From positions 310,001 through 374,000 of the forward strand of contig NZ_BAABEO010000019.1 of assembly GCF_039540195.1 (NCBI RefSeq): a stretch of DNA of 64,000 nt, read 5' to 3'. Shown here piece by piece: positions 40,246-48,833 of the stretch (its first letter is position 1; each line of letters starts with the position of its first letter). The position numbers and the translations under genes are program-made. This DNA comes from Zafaria ginkgonis. Its GTDB lineage: Bacteria; Actinomycetota; Actinomycetes; Actinomycetales; Micrococcaceae. A model generated the notes under the pieces. It was not told the origin of the DNA, made no database searches, and saw nothing but the letters and a program-made list of their open reading frames with translations.

Positions 40246-41916
40246 ATGAGCACTGCAACTGAGTTCCAGGCCAAGACCCGGACCGGACGCATCGCGGACT
40301 TCGTCGACCAGCGTGTTGGCGGCTCCATGATGGTCAAGGAGTTCGGCCGGAAGATCTTCCCGGACCACTGGTCCTTCATGTTCGGCGAAGTGGCCCTGTA
40401 CACGTTCGTGATCCTGCTGATCTCCGGCACGTTCCTGACGTTCTTCTTCGACCCCTCGATGGCGGAGACCCACTACGACGGCTCCTACAACCCGCTGCGC
40501 GGGGTGGAGATGTCCGTGGCCTACGCCTCCAGCCTGGACATCTCCTTCGATGTCCGCGGCGGCCTGTTCATGCGCCAGGTCCACCACTGGTCCGCGCTGC
40601 TGTTCGTGGCCTCCGTGTCCGTGCACATGCTGCGCGTCTTCTTCACCGGCGCGTTCCGCAAGCCGCGCGAACTGAACTGGGTCGTCGGCGGCGTGCTGCT
40701 GGTCCTGTCCCTGGCTGCCGGCTTCACCGGCTACTCCCTCCCCGATGACCTGCTCTCCGGCAACGGCCTGCGCATCATCGACGGCGTCGTCAAGGCCCTC
40801 CCTGTCGTAGGCACCTACATCTCCGCCTTCCTCTTCGGCGGCGAGTTCCCGGGCACCGCGATCATCGGCCGCCTGTACATGCTGCACATCATGCTGGTGC
40901 CGGCACTCATCCTCCTGATGGTCGCCATCCACCTGTTCATGGTCGTCGTGCACAAGCACACCCAGTACCCCGGCCCGGGCCGCACCGAGGACAACGTCGT
41001 CGGCTTCCCGGTCGGACCGGTGTACGCCGCCAAGGCCGGTGGCTTCTTCTTCATCGTCTTCGGCGTCATTGCCCTGATCTCCGGCTTCTTCACGATCAAC
41101 CCGATCTGGAACTACGGCCCGTACGACCCCTCCCCCGTGTCCGCCGGCACCCAGCCCGACTGGTACATCGGTTGGGTCGACGGCGCGCTGCGCCTGATGC
41201 CGGGCGTGCTCGGCAACTTCAGCTTCGAGTGGATCATCCCGTTCCCGTGGGGCAACAACACGCTGGTGCTGAACGTGCTGCTCCCGGCGCTGGTTCCGGC
41301 CACGGTCCTGCTGGGCCTGATGTTCACCTGGCCGTGGATCGAACGCTGGATCACCCGCGACAACCGCGAGCACCACATCCTGGACCGCCCGCGCAACGCC
41401 CCGTTCCGCACGGCCGTCGGCGTCGCCGGTGTGATCTTCTACTCCGTCATGTGGGCCGCCGCCAGTTCCGACCTCATCGCGACGCACTTCCACGTGTCCC
41501 TGAACGATGTCACCTACTGGCTGCGCGCGCTGTTCTTCATCGGCCCGGTGGTCGGCTTCATCGTTACCCGCCGCCTGTGCCTGGCGCTGCAGCGCAAGGA
41601 CCGCGACATCGTGCTCCACGGCCGCGAGGCCGGCATCATCGAGATGTCCCCGGAGGGCGCCTTCTCCGAGCGCCACGAGCAGCTCGACGAGTACAAGCGC
41701 TACCGCCTGGTGTCCTTCGAGTCGCACGACGTCATTCCGGCCCAGCCGAACGCCGCCGGGCACATCTCCGGCCCCGAGAAGAGCCGCGGCGCCCTGTCGA
41801 GGTTCTTCTTCGAGGATCGGGTCGCCCCGGTCACCCCGGCGGAACTCGCCGAGGCGCACGCCCACCACGGCCCCGCGGCCGTCGAGGGCGGCGAGAAGGC
41901 CCAGATCGGCCACTAG
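40246..41916 (+). CDS. qcrB: Cytochrome b subunit QcrB
   Basis: A 556-residue cytochrome b with eight or nine helices. Heme-ligand histidines are in RQVHHWSALLFVASVSVHML and in LHIMLVPALILLMVAIHLFM, and the quinol-site PPWW-type sequence is NPIWNYGPYDPSP-shaped in this family. It oxidises menaquinol and is the target of bc1 inhibitors. A hydrophilic C-terminal extension of about 120 residues is typical of actinobacteria. It follows qcrA by three bases and ends the operon at a strong terminator (41953-41994). Confidence 0.95.
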   Translation: MSTATEFQAKTRTGRIADFVDQRVGGSMMVKEFGRKIFPDHWSFMFGEVALYTFVILLISGTFLTFFFDPSMAETHYDGSYNPLRGVEMSVAYASSLDISFDVRGGLFMRQVHHWSALLFVASVSVHMLRVFFTGAFRKPRELNWVVGGVLLVLSLAAGFTGYSLPDDLLSGNGLRIIDGVVKALPVVGTYISAFLFGGEFPGTAIIGRLYMLHIMLVPALILLMVAIHLFMVVVHKHTQYPGPGRTEDNVVGFPVGPVYAAKAGGFFFIVFGVIALISGFFTINPIWNYGPYDPSPVSAGTQPDWYIGWVDGALRLMPGVLGNFSFEWIIPFPWGNNTLVLNVLLPALVPATVLLGLMFTWPWIERWITRDNREHHILDRPRNAPFRTAVGVAGVIFYSVMWAAASSDLIATHFHVSLNDVTYWLRALFFIGPVVGFIVTRRLCLALQRKDRDIVLHGREAGIIEMSPEGAFSERHEQLDEYKRYRLVSFESHDVIPAQPNAAGHISGPEKSRGALSRFFFEDRVAPVTPAELAEAHAHHGPAAVEGGEKAQIGH

Positions 41917-41952
41917 GGTGTTCGGCCGCTAGCAGCACGGCTTCCCGCACCC

Positions 41953-41994
41953 GCGAAAGGGGGCCCCATCCGGATGGATGGGGCCCCCTTTCGC
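41953..41994. terminator. Terminator after qcrB, shared with the GntR-type gene
   Basis: A 19-bp perfect stem (41953-41971 with 41976-41994), loop GGAT, ending CCCCCTTTCGC. It serves qcrB and the converging GntR-type gene. Confidence 0.88.
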
Positions 41995-42078
41995 ATGCCC
42001 ATGCAAAACGGCGGACAGCTTGCCCGCCCCGCTCCCCCATCCGGCCGGCGCGGGCGGCCCGAAGGCCGCAGGCAGGGG

Positions 42079-42867
42079 TCAGAAATCGTCCTCGTCGTAG
42101 GCGCGCGGCGGACGCACCCCCGGGCGCTGCAGCGGTACCCAGAGCTTGTAGCGGTCGGCACGGTAGAGGGAGATGGAGTAGTCCACCAGGTTCTGGCGGA
42201 CGTAGGCGTGGCGTTGGATCCGCAGCAGCGGACTGCCGGCGTCGACGCCGAGGTACTGGGCGTCGGACGGTGCCGCCGCCGAGGCCTCGATCTGGTCCTC
42301 GCCCCACTCCATGACCAGCCCGTAGCGTTCGTTCAGGCAGCTGTAGAGGGACGTGGGAGCCGGCTCGTCCAGGAAGCCGGGCACCCGCGCGGAGGGCAGG
42401 TAGTTCTCGTCCAGGCTCATCGGCTGACCGTCCGCCAGCAGCAGGCGGCGGAACCGGATGACGGGGGTCCCCTCGTCGAGCTCCATTTCGCGCGCGACCG
42501 ACACGGTCGCGGGCACCTCCTCGAAGCGCAGGACGCGGGCCGCGGGCACCATGCCGCGGCGCTGCATGTCCTCCGTGTAGGAGGTCAGCTTCACCTGCAG
42601 GTCCATCTTGGGGCGGGCAATGAACGTGCCGACCCCCACGACGCGTTCCAGCACCCCCTCCTCGACCAGGGCGTCGATCGCGTGGCGCAGCGTCATCCGG
42701 GCCACCCCGAAGTGTGCGGTGAGGTCGCGTTCGGAGGGAATCGGCTGGCCGGGACGTCCCCGGGACTCGATCTCCTGCTTTAGGGCGGACTTCACCTGCA
42801 GGTACTTCGCACCGCTGGCCGCCGGATCGAGACCGGCCCTGACTTCGAGCGGACGGCTATGGGGCAT
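42079..42867 (-). CDS. GntR/HutC-type transcriptional regulator with UTRA domain
   Basis: A 262-residue regulator. A winged helix lies at about residues 20-90 (KYLQVKSALKQEIESRGRPG, PSERDLTAHFGVARMTLRHA), and a UTRA effector domain follows (DEGTPVIRFRRLLLADGQPM, LYSCLNERYGL). UTRA domains usually bind sugars, amino sugars or histidine-pathway metabolites. The ligand is unknown. ATG at 42867 lies about 25 bases from the palindrome GGTGGTACCACC (42893-42904), a likely autoregulatory operator. No sugar uptake genes are adjacent, so targets are probably elsewhere. Confidence 0.9.
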   Translation of the reverse strand: MPHSRPLEVRAGLDPAASGAKYLQVKSALKQEIESRGRPGQPIPSERDLTAHFGVARMTLRHAIDALVEEGVLERVVGVGTFIARPKMDLQVKLTSYTEDMQRRGMVPAARVLRFEEVPATVSVAREMELDEGTPVIRFRRLLLADGQPMSLDENYLPSARVPGFLDEPAPTSLYSCLNERYGLVMEWGEDQIEASAAAPSDAQYLGVDAGSPLLRIQRHAYVRQNLVDYSISLYRADRYKLWVPLQRPGVRPPRAYDEDDF

Positions 42868-42892
42868 GCACGGACTCCTGGGCCGGTGGACG

Positions 42893-42904
42893 GGTGGTAC
42901 CACC
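42893..42904 (-). promoter_or_regulatory. Palindromic operator candidate upstream of the GntR-type gene
   Basis: GGTGGTACCACC is a perfect 12-base palindrome 26 bases upstream of the start codon. The TGGTNNNACCA-like core is of the size bound by HutC-subfamily GntR proteins. Confidence 0.5.
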
Positions 42905-42935
42905 ATGGTATGCGCATGGCCCCCGCCGCACGCCA

Positions 42936-42985
42936 AAACGCCGGTGGCGGCATCCCCCTTACGGGGGATGCCGCCACCGGCGTTT
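42936..42985. terminator. Terminator downstream of the ctaC-ctaD-ctaF operon
   Basis: A 23-bp perfect stem (42936-42958 with 42963-42985), loop TTAC. On the minus strand it lies 44 bases after the ctaF stop. Confidence 0.9.
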
Positions 42986-43028
42986 CGTGCTTGGCGCAGC
43001 CTGGACGGGCGCGGGAGCCCGCTAGGCG

Positions 43029-43430
43029 CTAGTGGGCGTGGTCGCCGCGGCTGTACTCGTACACCCAGCCGACCAGGCCGATGATGGCCAGTCCGACGCC
43101 GAGGAACAGCACCCAGAAGCCCAGGGCCAGGCCCAGGAAGCCGACGGCCGCGGCGGCGGCCAGCATCAGCGGCCACCAGCTCCACGGGGAGAACTGGCCG
43201 ACGACGCCGGCATTCTCGTGGATCTCGCCGTCGAGGCGGTCCTCCGGACGGGGACCGACGCGCTTGGCGGTGTAGTACAGGTAGAAGCCGACCATGCCGG
43301 CCATGGCCGCCACCATGAACAGTGCCGGGAAACCGACCCATTCGTCCCAGTCGGTCATGACGCCGTAGACGATGCCGACCGGGATGAAGAAGAAGATTCC
43401 ACCAAGGAAGAGCCAGGACTCGATCTTCAT
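43029..43430 (-). CDS. ctaF: Actinobacterial cytochrome c oxidase subunit IV
   Basis: A 133-residue CtaF with four membrane helices: WLFLGGIFFFIPVGIVYGVM, PALFMVAAMAGMVGFYLYYT, and after the loop PEDRLDGEIHENAGVVGQFS two more (LMLAAAAAVGFLGLALGFW; VGLAIIGLVGWVYEYSR). It is a small structural subunit of the aa3 oxidase found only in actinobacteria. It starts two bases after the ctaD stop, in the order ctaC-ctaD-ctaF. Confidence 0.95.
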   Translation of the reverse strand: MKIESWLFLGGIFFFIPVGIVYGVMTDWDEWVGFPALFMVAAMAGMVGFYLYYTAKRVGPRPEDRLDGEIHENAGVVGQFSPWSWWPLMLAAAAAVGFLGLALGFWVLFLGVGLAIIGLVGWVYEYSRGDHAH

Positions 43431-43432
43431 GT

Positions 43433-45151
43433 TTACAGGTCCTTCTGGTCGGCGGGGCCAAAGATCTTGGCAACGGCGGTGTCCGGCGTGTGGCGCATGC
43501 TCAGCTCCGGGTGGTGCAGGTCAAGCGCCGGGCGCTCCGAACGGATGCGCGGGATGGAGTGGAAGTTGTGGCGCGGCGGCGGGCAGGAGGTTGCCCACTC
43601 CAGGGAGGCGCCGAAGCCCCACGGATCGTCCACGGCGACCTTCTTGCCGTGGCGGGCCGTGATCCACACGTTCCAGAAGAACGGGATCATGGACATGCCC
43701 AGCAGGAAAGCGAACACGGTGGAGAACTGGTTCATCGCGGTGAAGCCGTCTTCCGGCATGTAGTCCGCATAGCGGCGCGGCATGCCCATGACGCCCAGCC
43801 AGTGCTGGATCAGGAAGGTGCCGTGGAAGCCGATGAACAGCATCCAGAAGTGGATCTTGCCCAGGCGCTCGTTGAGCATCTTGCCCGTCCACTTCGGCCA
43901 CCAGAAGTAGAAGCCGGCGAACATCGCGAACACCACGGTGCCGAAGACGACGTAGTGGAAGTGCGCGACGACGAAGTAGGTGTCGGACACGTGGAAGTCC
44001 AGCGGCGGGGCGGAGAGGATGATGCCGGTCAGGCCACCGAAGAGGAAGGTGGCCATGAAGCCCAGGCTCCACAGCATCGGCGTCTCGAAGGTCACCGAAC
44101 CGCGCCACAGGGTGCCGATCCAGTTGAAGAACTTCACGCCCGTCGGGACAGCGATCAGCATGGTCATGAAGCCGAAGAACGGCAGCAGGACCGAGCCGGT
44201 GACGTACATGTGGTGGGCCCACACGGCCACGGACAGCGCGGCGATGGAGATCGTGGCGAAGATCAGGCCCTTGTAGCCGAAGATCGGCTTGCGGCTGAAG
44301 ACCGGGAAGATCTCGGAGACGATGCCGAAGAACGGCAGGGCGATGATGTACACCTCGGGGTGGCCGAAGAACCAGAAGAGGTGCTGCCACAGGACCGGTC
44401 CGCCGACCTCCGGGTCGAAGATGTGCGCTCCGAAGCGGCGGTCCGCGCCGAGGGCGAAGAGGGCGGCGGCCAGCGGCGGGAACGCCATCAGGACCAGGAT
44501 CGAGGTGATGAGCGCGTTCCAGGAGAACACGGACATGCGCCACATGGTCATGCCGGGGGCACGCAGGCAGATGATCGTGGTGATGAAGTTGACCGCGCCC
44601 AGGATGGTGCCGAAGCCGGAGAGGGCCAGGCCGAAGACCCAGAGGTCACCGCCGACGCCGGGGCTGAAGGTGGTGTTGGACAGCGGCGCGTAGGCGAACC
44701 AGCCGAAGGAGGCGGCACCCTGCGGGGTGATGTAGCCGGCCACGGCGATGCTGGAGCCGAAGAGGAAGAACCAGAACGCCAGCGCGTTCAGGCGCGGGAA
44801 GGCCACGTCGGGCGCGCCGATCTGCAGGGGCATCATGACGTTGGTGAACCCGGCGAACAGCGGCGTCGCGAACATCAGCAGCATGATGGTGCCGTGCATG
44901 GTGAACAGCTGGTTGTACTGTTCCTTGGTCTGCAGGATCTGCATGCCCGGTTCGAACAGCTCGGCGCGGATGAGCAGGGCCATCACGCCGCCGATGCAGA
45001 AGAACACGAACGACGCGATCAGGTACATGTACCCGATGGTCTTGTGGTCGGTGGTCGTGATCCAGTTGACGATGATGCGTCCCTTGGATACCGGGACGAC
45101 GCGCGGAGCGATCGCCTTGGCGTCGTCGGTCGCGTATTCGTAGGTGGTCAT
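43433..45151 (-). CDS. ctaD: Cytochrome c oxidase subunit I
   Basis: A 572-residue twelve-helix subunit with the heme a, heme a3 and CuB site: the low-spin heme His in LFTMHGTIMLLMFATPLFAG, the CuB pair in WAHHMYVTGSVLL with the cross-linked HPEVYIIALP, and VVAHFHYVVFGTVVFAMFAG for the a3 ligands. It reduces oxygen to water and pumps protons. A C-terminal soluble tail is present as in relatives. It starts six bases after ctaC. Confidence 0.97.
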   Translation of the reverse strand: MTTYEYATDDAKAIAPRVVPVSKGRIIVNWITTTDHKTIGYMYLIASFVFFCIGGVMALLIRAELFEPGMQILQTKEQYNQLFTMHGTIMLLMFATPLFAGFTNVMMPLQIGAPDVAFPRLNALAFWFFLFGSSIAVAGYITPQGAASFGWFAYAPLSNTTFSPGVGGDLWVFGLALSGFGTILGAVNFITTIICLRAPGMTMWRMSVFSWNALITSILVLMAFPPLAAALFALGADRRFGAHIFDPEVGGPVLWQHLFWFFGHPEVYIIALPFFGIVSEIFPVFSRKPIFGYKGLIFATISIAALSVAVWAHHMYVTGSVLLPFFGFMTMLIAVPTGVKFFNWIGTLWRGSVTFETPMLWSLGFMATFLFGGLTGIILSAPPLDFHVSDTYFVVAHFHYVVFGTVVFAMFAGFYFWWPKWTGKMLNERLGKIHFWMLFIGFHGTFLIQHWLGVMGMPRRYADYMPEDGFTAMNQFSTVFAFLLGMSMIPFFWNVWITARHGKKVAVDDPWGFGASLEWATSCPPPRHNFHSIPRIRSERPALDLHHPELSMRHTPDTAVAKIFGPADQKDL

Positions 45152-45157
45152 CGCTGA

Positions 45158-46039
45158 CTACTCTCCTTCGCCGTGGGACGTGTTGGCGGAAGAATTGACG
45201 GTCCCCGGCTCGCGGTCGTACTCCTCGCCGATGTGGCCGTCCTCGAGCGTGGCGAGGTGCGCCTCGAACTCCGCCTCGGACACGACCTTCACGTTGAAGA
45301 GCATTTCGGAATGGTACTCGCCGCAGAGCTCGGCGCACTTGCCGTCGAACGTGCCCTCGACCTGCGGGGTCAGCCAGATGTGGTTCGTCTTGCCCGGGAT
45401 CATGTCCAGCTTCTGCAGGAACGCCGGGATCCAGAACGAGTGGATGACGTCGCGGCTGTTCAGCTGGAACTCCACGGAGTGGTTGACCGGCAGGTAAAGC
45501 GTCGGCAGTTCGCCTTCGACGCCCTCGGTGCCGTCAAGCTGCGCCTGGACGCCGGCGAAGTACTTCTCCTCGCCCTTCCAGGTGTAGTTGAAGTCCCAGG
45601 ACCACTGCTTGCCGCGCACGTCCACGACCAGATCGGAGTTCTCGATCGGGGTGTTGATGCTGCGTTCGGTGTCGTTGGAGAAGCCGAACAGGGTCAGGAT
45701 GAGCATCAGCGGAACGGCCGTGTAGAAGATCTCAAGCGGCAGGTTGTAGCTGAGCTGGCGCGGGTAGCCCGTATCGTCCTTGCGGCGGCGGTAGGCCACC
45801 ATGCACCAGATGATCAGTCCCCACGTGAGCAGGCCGATCAACAGCGCGGCGATCCATGAATTGACCCAAAGGTCCTGGATCATACCGGTGTGGTTGGTGG
45901 TATCCCGGTTCTCGTTGGGGAGCCAGCCACGCTGGACCTGCTCCGAACAACCCGTCAACAACAGCGCGCCTGCGGCGGCGACGGCCAAGACCTTGGCCTT
46001 GCCCCCGCGCCTGCTGCTGGTTCGGTCTTGCGAACTCAC
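45158..46039 (-). CDS. ctaC: Cytochrome c oxidase subunit II
   Basis: A 293-residue CtaC. A lipoprotein-type signal (AVAAAGALLLTGC, lipobox LTGC) is followed by two membrane helices (NSWIAALLIGLLTWGLIIWC; LEIFYTAVPLMLILTLFGF) and the CuA cupredoxin domain, with ligands in DVIHSFWIPAF and GKCAELCGEYHSEM. It accepts electrons from QcrC and passes them to CtaD. The start is a GTG with GAGGAAGGG upstream. It is the first gene of ctaC-ctaD-ctaF. Confidence 0.96.
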   Translation of the reverse strand: MSSQDRTSSRRGGKAKVLAVAAAGALLLTGCSEQVQRGWLPNENRDTTNHTGMIQDLWVNSWIAALLIGLLTWGLIIWCMVAYRRRKDDTGYPRQLSYNLPLEIFYTAVPLMLILTLFGFSNDTERSINTPIENSDLVVDVRGKQWSWDFNYTWKGEEKYFAGVQAQLDGTEGVEGELPTLYLPVNHSVEFQLNSRDVIHSFWIPAFLQKLDMIPGKTNHIWLTPQVEGTFDGKCAELCGEYHSEMLFNVKVVSEAEFEAHLATLEDGHIGEEYDREPGTVNSSANTSHGEGE

Positions 46040-46193
46040 AGACGGCCCTTCCTCTTTGATAGTGCTGAATGATGCTTCAACCCGCCGCCGACCGGCATCT
46101 TTTGCTGGGAACCAGCCGTGACATGGCTAAAGAAATCCATAGTTTTACTACTCATCGTAGAGCTTACCCCTACGGGTACTCCAAACGTGACAG

Positions 46194-46240
46194 AAACTCC
46201 GCCCCTCCCGTTGGTTTACGCACGGGTTCGGGCGGAGTTT
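46194..46240 (-). terminator. Probable terminator of the ErpA-type gene
   Basis: Arms 46194-46204 and 46230-46240 (AAACTCCGCCC / GGGCGGAGTTT) pair perfectly, with a shorter CCCG/CGGG stem inside. It lies 17 bases past the stop. Confidence 0.65.
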
Positions 46241-46256
46241 CCGGTCAGTCGGCTCC

Positions 46257-46631
46257 TTAGTGGAAGGAGTCGCCGCAGGCGCACGAGCCGCCCGCGTTGG
46301 GGTTGTCGATGGTGAAGCCCTGCTTCGAAATCGTGTCCTCGAAGTCGATCGATGCGCCGCTGAGGTACGGAACGCTCATCTTGTCGACCACGACCTCGAC
46401 GCCGTCGAAGTCGCGCACGGCGTCGCCGTCGAGCAGCCGCTCGTCGAAGTAGAGCTGGTAGATCAGGCCGGAGCAGCCGCCCGGCTGGACGGCAACGCGC
46501 AGGCGCAGATCGGTGCGGCCCTCCTGCTCAAGCAGGCTGCGGACCTTGCCGGCGGCGACCTCCGACAGCTGGACCTCGTGGGTCGGCAGTTCGGTCGCAT
46601 CGGCGCTGGTGTCGTTGGTGGCTGCTGTCAT
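46257..46631 (-). CDS. erpA: A-type iron-sulfur carrier (ErpA/HesB family)
   Basis: A 124-residue HesB-type protein with the three cluster cysteines: GGCSG in the middle and CACG near the C terminus. It delivers [Fe-S] clusters to target enzymes; the Rieske subunit and other dehydrogenases are plausible clients. The first 20 residues are a variable polar tail. It sits immediately upstream of the ctaCDF operon on the same strand but is separated by a terminator. AGGACAACC-type sequence precedes the ATG. Confidence 0.93.
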   Translation of the reverse strand: MTAATNDTSADATELPTHEVQLSEVAAGKVRSLLEQEGRTDLRLRVAVQPGGCSGLIYQLYFDERLLDGDAVRDFDGVEVVVDKMSVPYLSGASIDFEDTISKQGFTIDNPNAGGSCACGDSFH

Positions 46632-46715
46632 GGTTGTCCTCCGTTGCTGCTCGTGGCGGGCCTCCGGGACCAGGCCGGTCCCGCCCTTACTTCAATGGTA
46701 CGTCGGGAGGCTTCC

Positions 46716-48125
46716 TTATATTCCCTGCGCGTCCAGCCGGGCCAGAAGGAGGGCCTCGGCCAGGACGGCGTTGCGGAAGTCCCCCAGGTGGAGGGACTCG
46801 TTCGGTCCGTGCGCGCGCGAGTCCGGGTCCTCCACCCCGGTGACCAGGATCTGGGCCTGCGGGAAGACCTCGGTCAGGTCGGCGATGAACGGAATGGAAC
46901 CGCCCACCCCGATCTCCACCGCGGGCACCCCCCAGGCCTGCTCGAGCGCCCACAGGCAGGCCCGGGCGGCCGGGGCCGAGGTGTCGGTGGTGAACGCGTT
47001 GCCCGCCTCCACCGGCTCGAAGAGCACCTGCGCGCCAAAGAGGTCCTGCGCCAGCACGTGCCGCTCGAGCGCCTCCAGGGCGGCCTGCGGGTCCTGCCCG
47101 GGGGCCAGGCGCAGGCTGACCTTGAACCGGGCCGAGGGAACCAGCGTGTTCGAGGAAAGGGCCACCGAGGGGGCGTCGAAGCCGATCACGGACAGGGCCG
47201 GCTTGTTCCAGAGCCGGTCGGAGAGGCTGCCGCTGCCGGCCAGCCGGTAGCCCTCGACGACGTTGGCGTCGGCGCGGAAGGCTTCCTCCGCGTAGTCCAC
47301 GGCCGCGCCCTCGCTCGCCTGGAGCCCTTCGACGGCCACGTTGCCCTCGGCGTCGTGGAAGCTGGCGACCAGCCGGGCGGCCAGGGTCGGCGCGTCCAGC
47401 ACGGGTCCGCCGAACATGCCCGAATGCACGGCATGGCCCAGCACGCGCACCTCCACGACGGCGGCGGCGAGCCCGCGCAGGCTGGTGGTCAGGGCAGGCA
47501 CGCCGACCTTCCAGTTGGTGGAGTCGGCCACCACGATCGCGTCGGCCGCCAGCAGGTCCCGGTGCTCCTCGAGGAAGCGGCGGAAGGTCGGCGACCCGGC
47601 CTCCTCCTCCCCCTCGATGAACAGGACCACGCCGAGCCCGAAATCCGCTGTGGTGTCCAGCACCGCGCGCAGGGCCGCGAGGTGGACCATGATTCCGGCC
47701 TTGTCGTCGGCCGCCCCGCGTCCGTACAAACGCCCGTTGATTTCCGTTGCGGTGAACGGCGGGGTGTTCCACAGTGCGTCGTCCCCCGGCGGCTGCACGT
47801 CGTGGTGGGCGTAAAGGAGGATGGTGGGCTTGCCTGCCGCGGCGGGCCGGCTGGCGACGACGGCGGGTCCGCCGGGCTTGCCCGCCGGGGTGTCCACGCG
47901 CAGGATGCGCACGTCGTCGAGGCCGACGCCGCGGACCAGGCCGGCCACGGCCTCGGCGCTGCGCTCCAGCTGCGCCGGATCGAAGGCGTCCCAGGCGATG
48001 CCCGGAATCGCGACCAGGTCCTTCAACTCGCCGAGCGTCCGCGGCAGGGCGGCGTCCACCGCCGCTGCGACGGCGGCGGCGGGGGCCGCGGCGTGACCGT
48101 ATTGTGCCGTGTCAGGGGTAGTCAT
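46716..48125 (-). CDS. M20 family dipeptidase
   Basis: A 469-residue metallopeptidase of the M20 dipeptidase branch. Zinc-site motifs are LLYAHHDVQP (about residue 105), GRGAADDKAGIM (about 137) and IEGEEEAGSP (about 172, catalytic Glu), with HSGMFGG in the lid domain. It should cleave dipeptides in the cytoplasm. ATG at 48125 is the natural start. It is divergent from the DUF3043 gene with 39 bases between the starts. Confidence 0.93.
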   Translation of the reverse strand: MTTPDTAQYGHAAAPAAAVAAAVDAALPRTLGELKDLVAIPGIAWDAFDPAQLERSAEAVAGLVRGVGLDDVRILRVDTPAGKPGGPAVVASRPAAAGKPTILLYAHHDVQPPGDDALWNTPPFTATEINGRLYGRGAADDKAGIMVHLAALRAVLDTTADFGLGVVLFIEGEEEAGSPTFRRFLEEHRDLLAADAIVVADSTNWKVGVPALTTSLRGLAAAVVEVRVLGHAVHSGMFGGPVLDAPTLAARLVASFHDAEGNVAVEGLQASEGAAVDYAEEAFRADANVVEGYRLAGSGSLSDRLWNKPALSVIGFDAPSVALSSNTLVPSARFKVSLRLAPGQDPQAALEALERHVLAQDLFGAQVLFEPVEAGNAFTTDTSAPAARACLWALEQAWGVPAVEIGVGGSIPFIADLTEVFPQAQILVTGVEDPDSRAHGPNESLHLGDFRNAVLAEALLLARLDAQGI

Positions 48126-48164
48126 GTGGCACAGCCTACCGCCGGTCCGGGCTAGACTTGGCGG

Positions 48165-48752
48165 GTGTTTGGACGCAAGAAGGACGAAGCCGCCGCCTCG
48201 CCGGCCGCCGCCGAGGAACTGACCAAGACCCCCACCCAGGGCAAGGGCGCGCCGACCCCGAAGCGCAGCGCCCAGGTGGCCAGCCGCAAGCGGCCGCTGG
48301 TGAGCACCGACCGCAAGGCCGCGCGCGAGGCCGCCCGCAACGAACGCCTGGCCGCCCAGGAGCGCCTGCGGATCGCCAACGAGACCGGCGACGACCGTTA
48401 CATGATGGTCCGCGACAAGGGGCCGCAGAAGCGTTACGCACGCAACTTCGTCGATGCCCGCTTCATGGTCGGCGAGTACCTGATGTTCGCCATCTTCGCG
48501 TTCCTGATCGTCTCGCTCGTGATGCCCTCCAGCGCCCAGACGCAGGTCGGCATCACCTTCGCCCTGTGGGCGGTGCTGGGCATCACCGTCCTGGACGCCT
48601 TCCTCATGACCCGCCAGCTCAAGAAGCGCCTGGCCGCCAAGTTCGGCCAGGTGGATCGGGGCGTGCTGTGGTACGCGGCCATGCGCGGCCTCCAGTTCCG
48701 CAAGCTGCGCGTGCCCAAGCCGCTGGTCAAGCGCGGCCAGAAGGTCGACTGA
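48165..48752 (+). CDS. DUF3043 membrane protein
   Basis: A 195-residue actinobacterial protein: a long basic, Ala-rich N terminus (AREAARNERLAAQERLRIAN), then YARNFVDARFMVGEYLMFAI into two membrane helices and a basic tail (KPLVKRGQKVD). Function unknown, but the family is widespread in actinobacteria at this locus. GTG at 48165 lies exactly 7 bases after TAGACT (48153-48158) with no Shine-Dalgarno, so a leaderless start is likely. Confidence 0.9.
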   Translation: MFGRKKDEAAASPAAAEELTKTPTQGKGAPTPKRSAQVASRKRPLVSTDRKAAREAARNERLAAQERLRIANETGDDRYMMVRDKGPQKRYARNFVDARFMVGEYLMFAIFAFLIVSLVMPSSAQTQVGITFALWAVLGITVLDAFLMTRQLKKRLAAKFGQVDRGVLWYAAMRGLQFRKLRVPKPLVKRGQKVD

Positions 48753-48833
48753 CCGCAGGGCATCACCTAACCGCAGGGCATGGGCTGACCTGGCGCGGGC
48801 CACCACGGCACGCGTCAGGTCACATCCGTCAGT

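Noticed and set aside
39160..41913. Long open frame of more than 900 codons on the minus strand opposite qcrA and qcrB
   Set aside because: Asp/His/Arg-rich low-complexity product with no domain; it mirrors the well-supported cytochrome genes. Typical antisense shadow in GC-rich DNA.
42868..43473. N-terminal extension of the GntR-type frame to 43473
   Set aside because: The extension runs through ctaF sequence and a strong terminator; family homology starts at 42867.
48752..48822. Imperfect hairpin and duplicated ACCGCAGGGCAT between DUF3043 and the DegT-type gene
   Set aside because: Stem has a mismatch and no T tract; too weak to list as a terminator.
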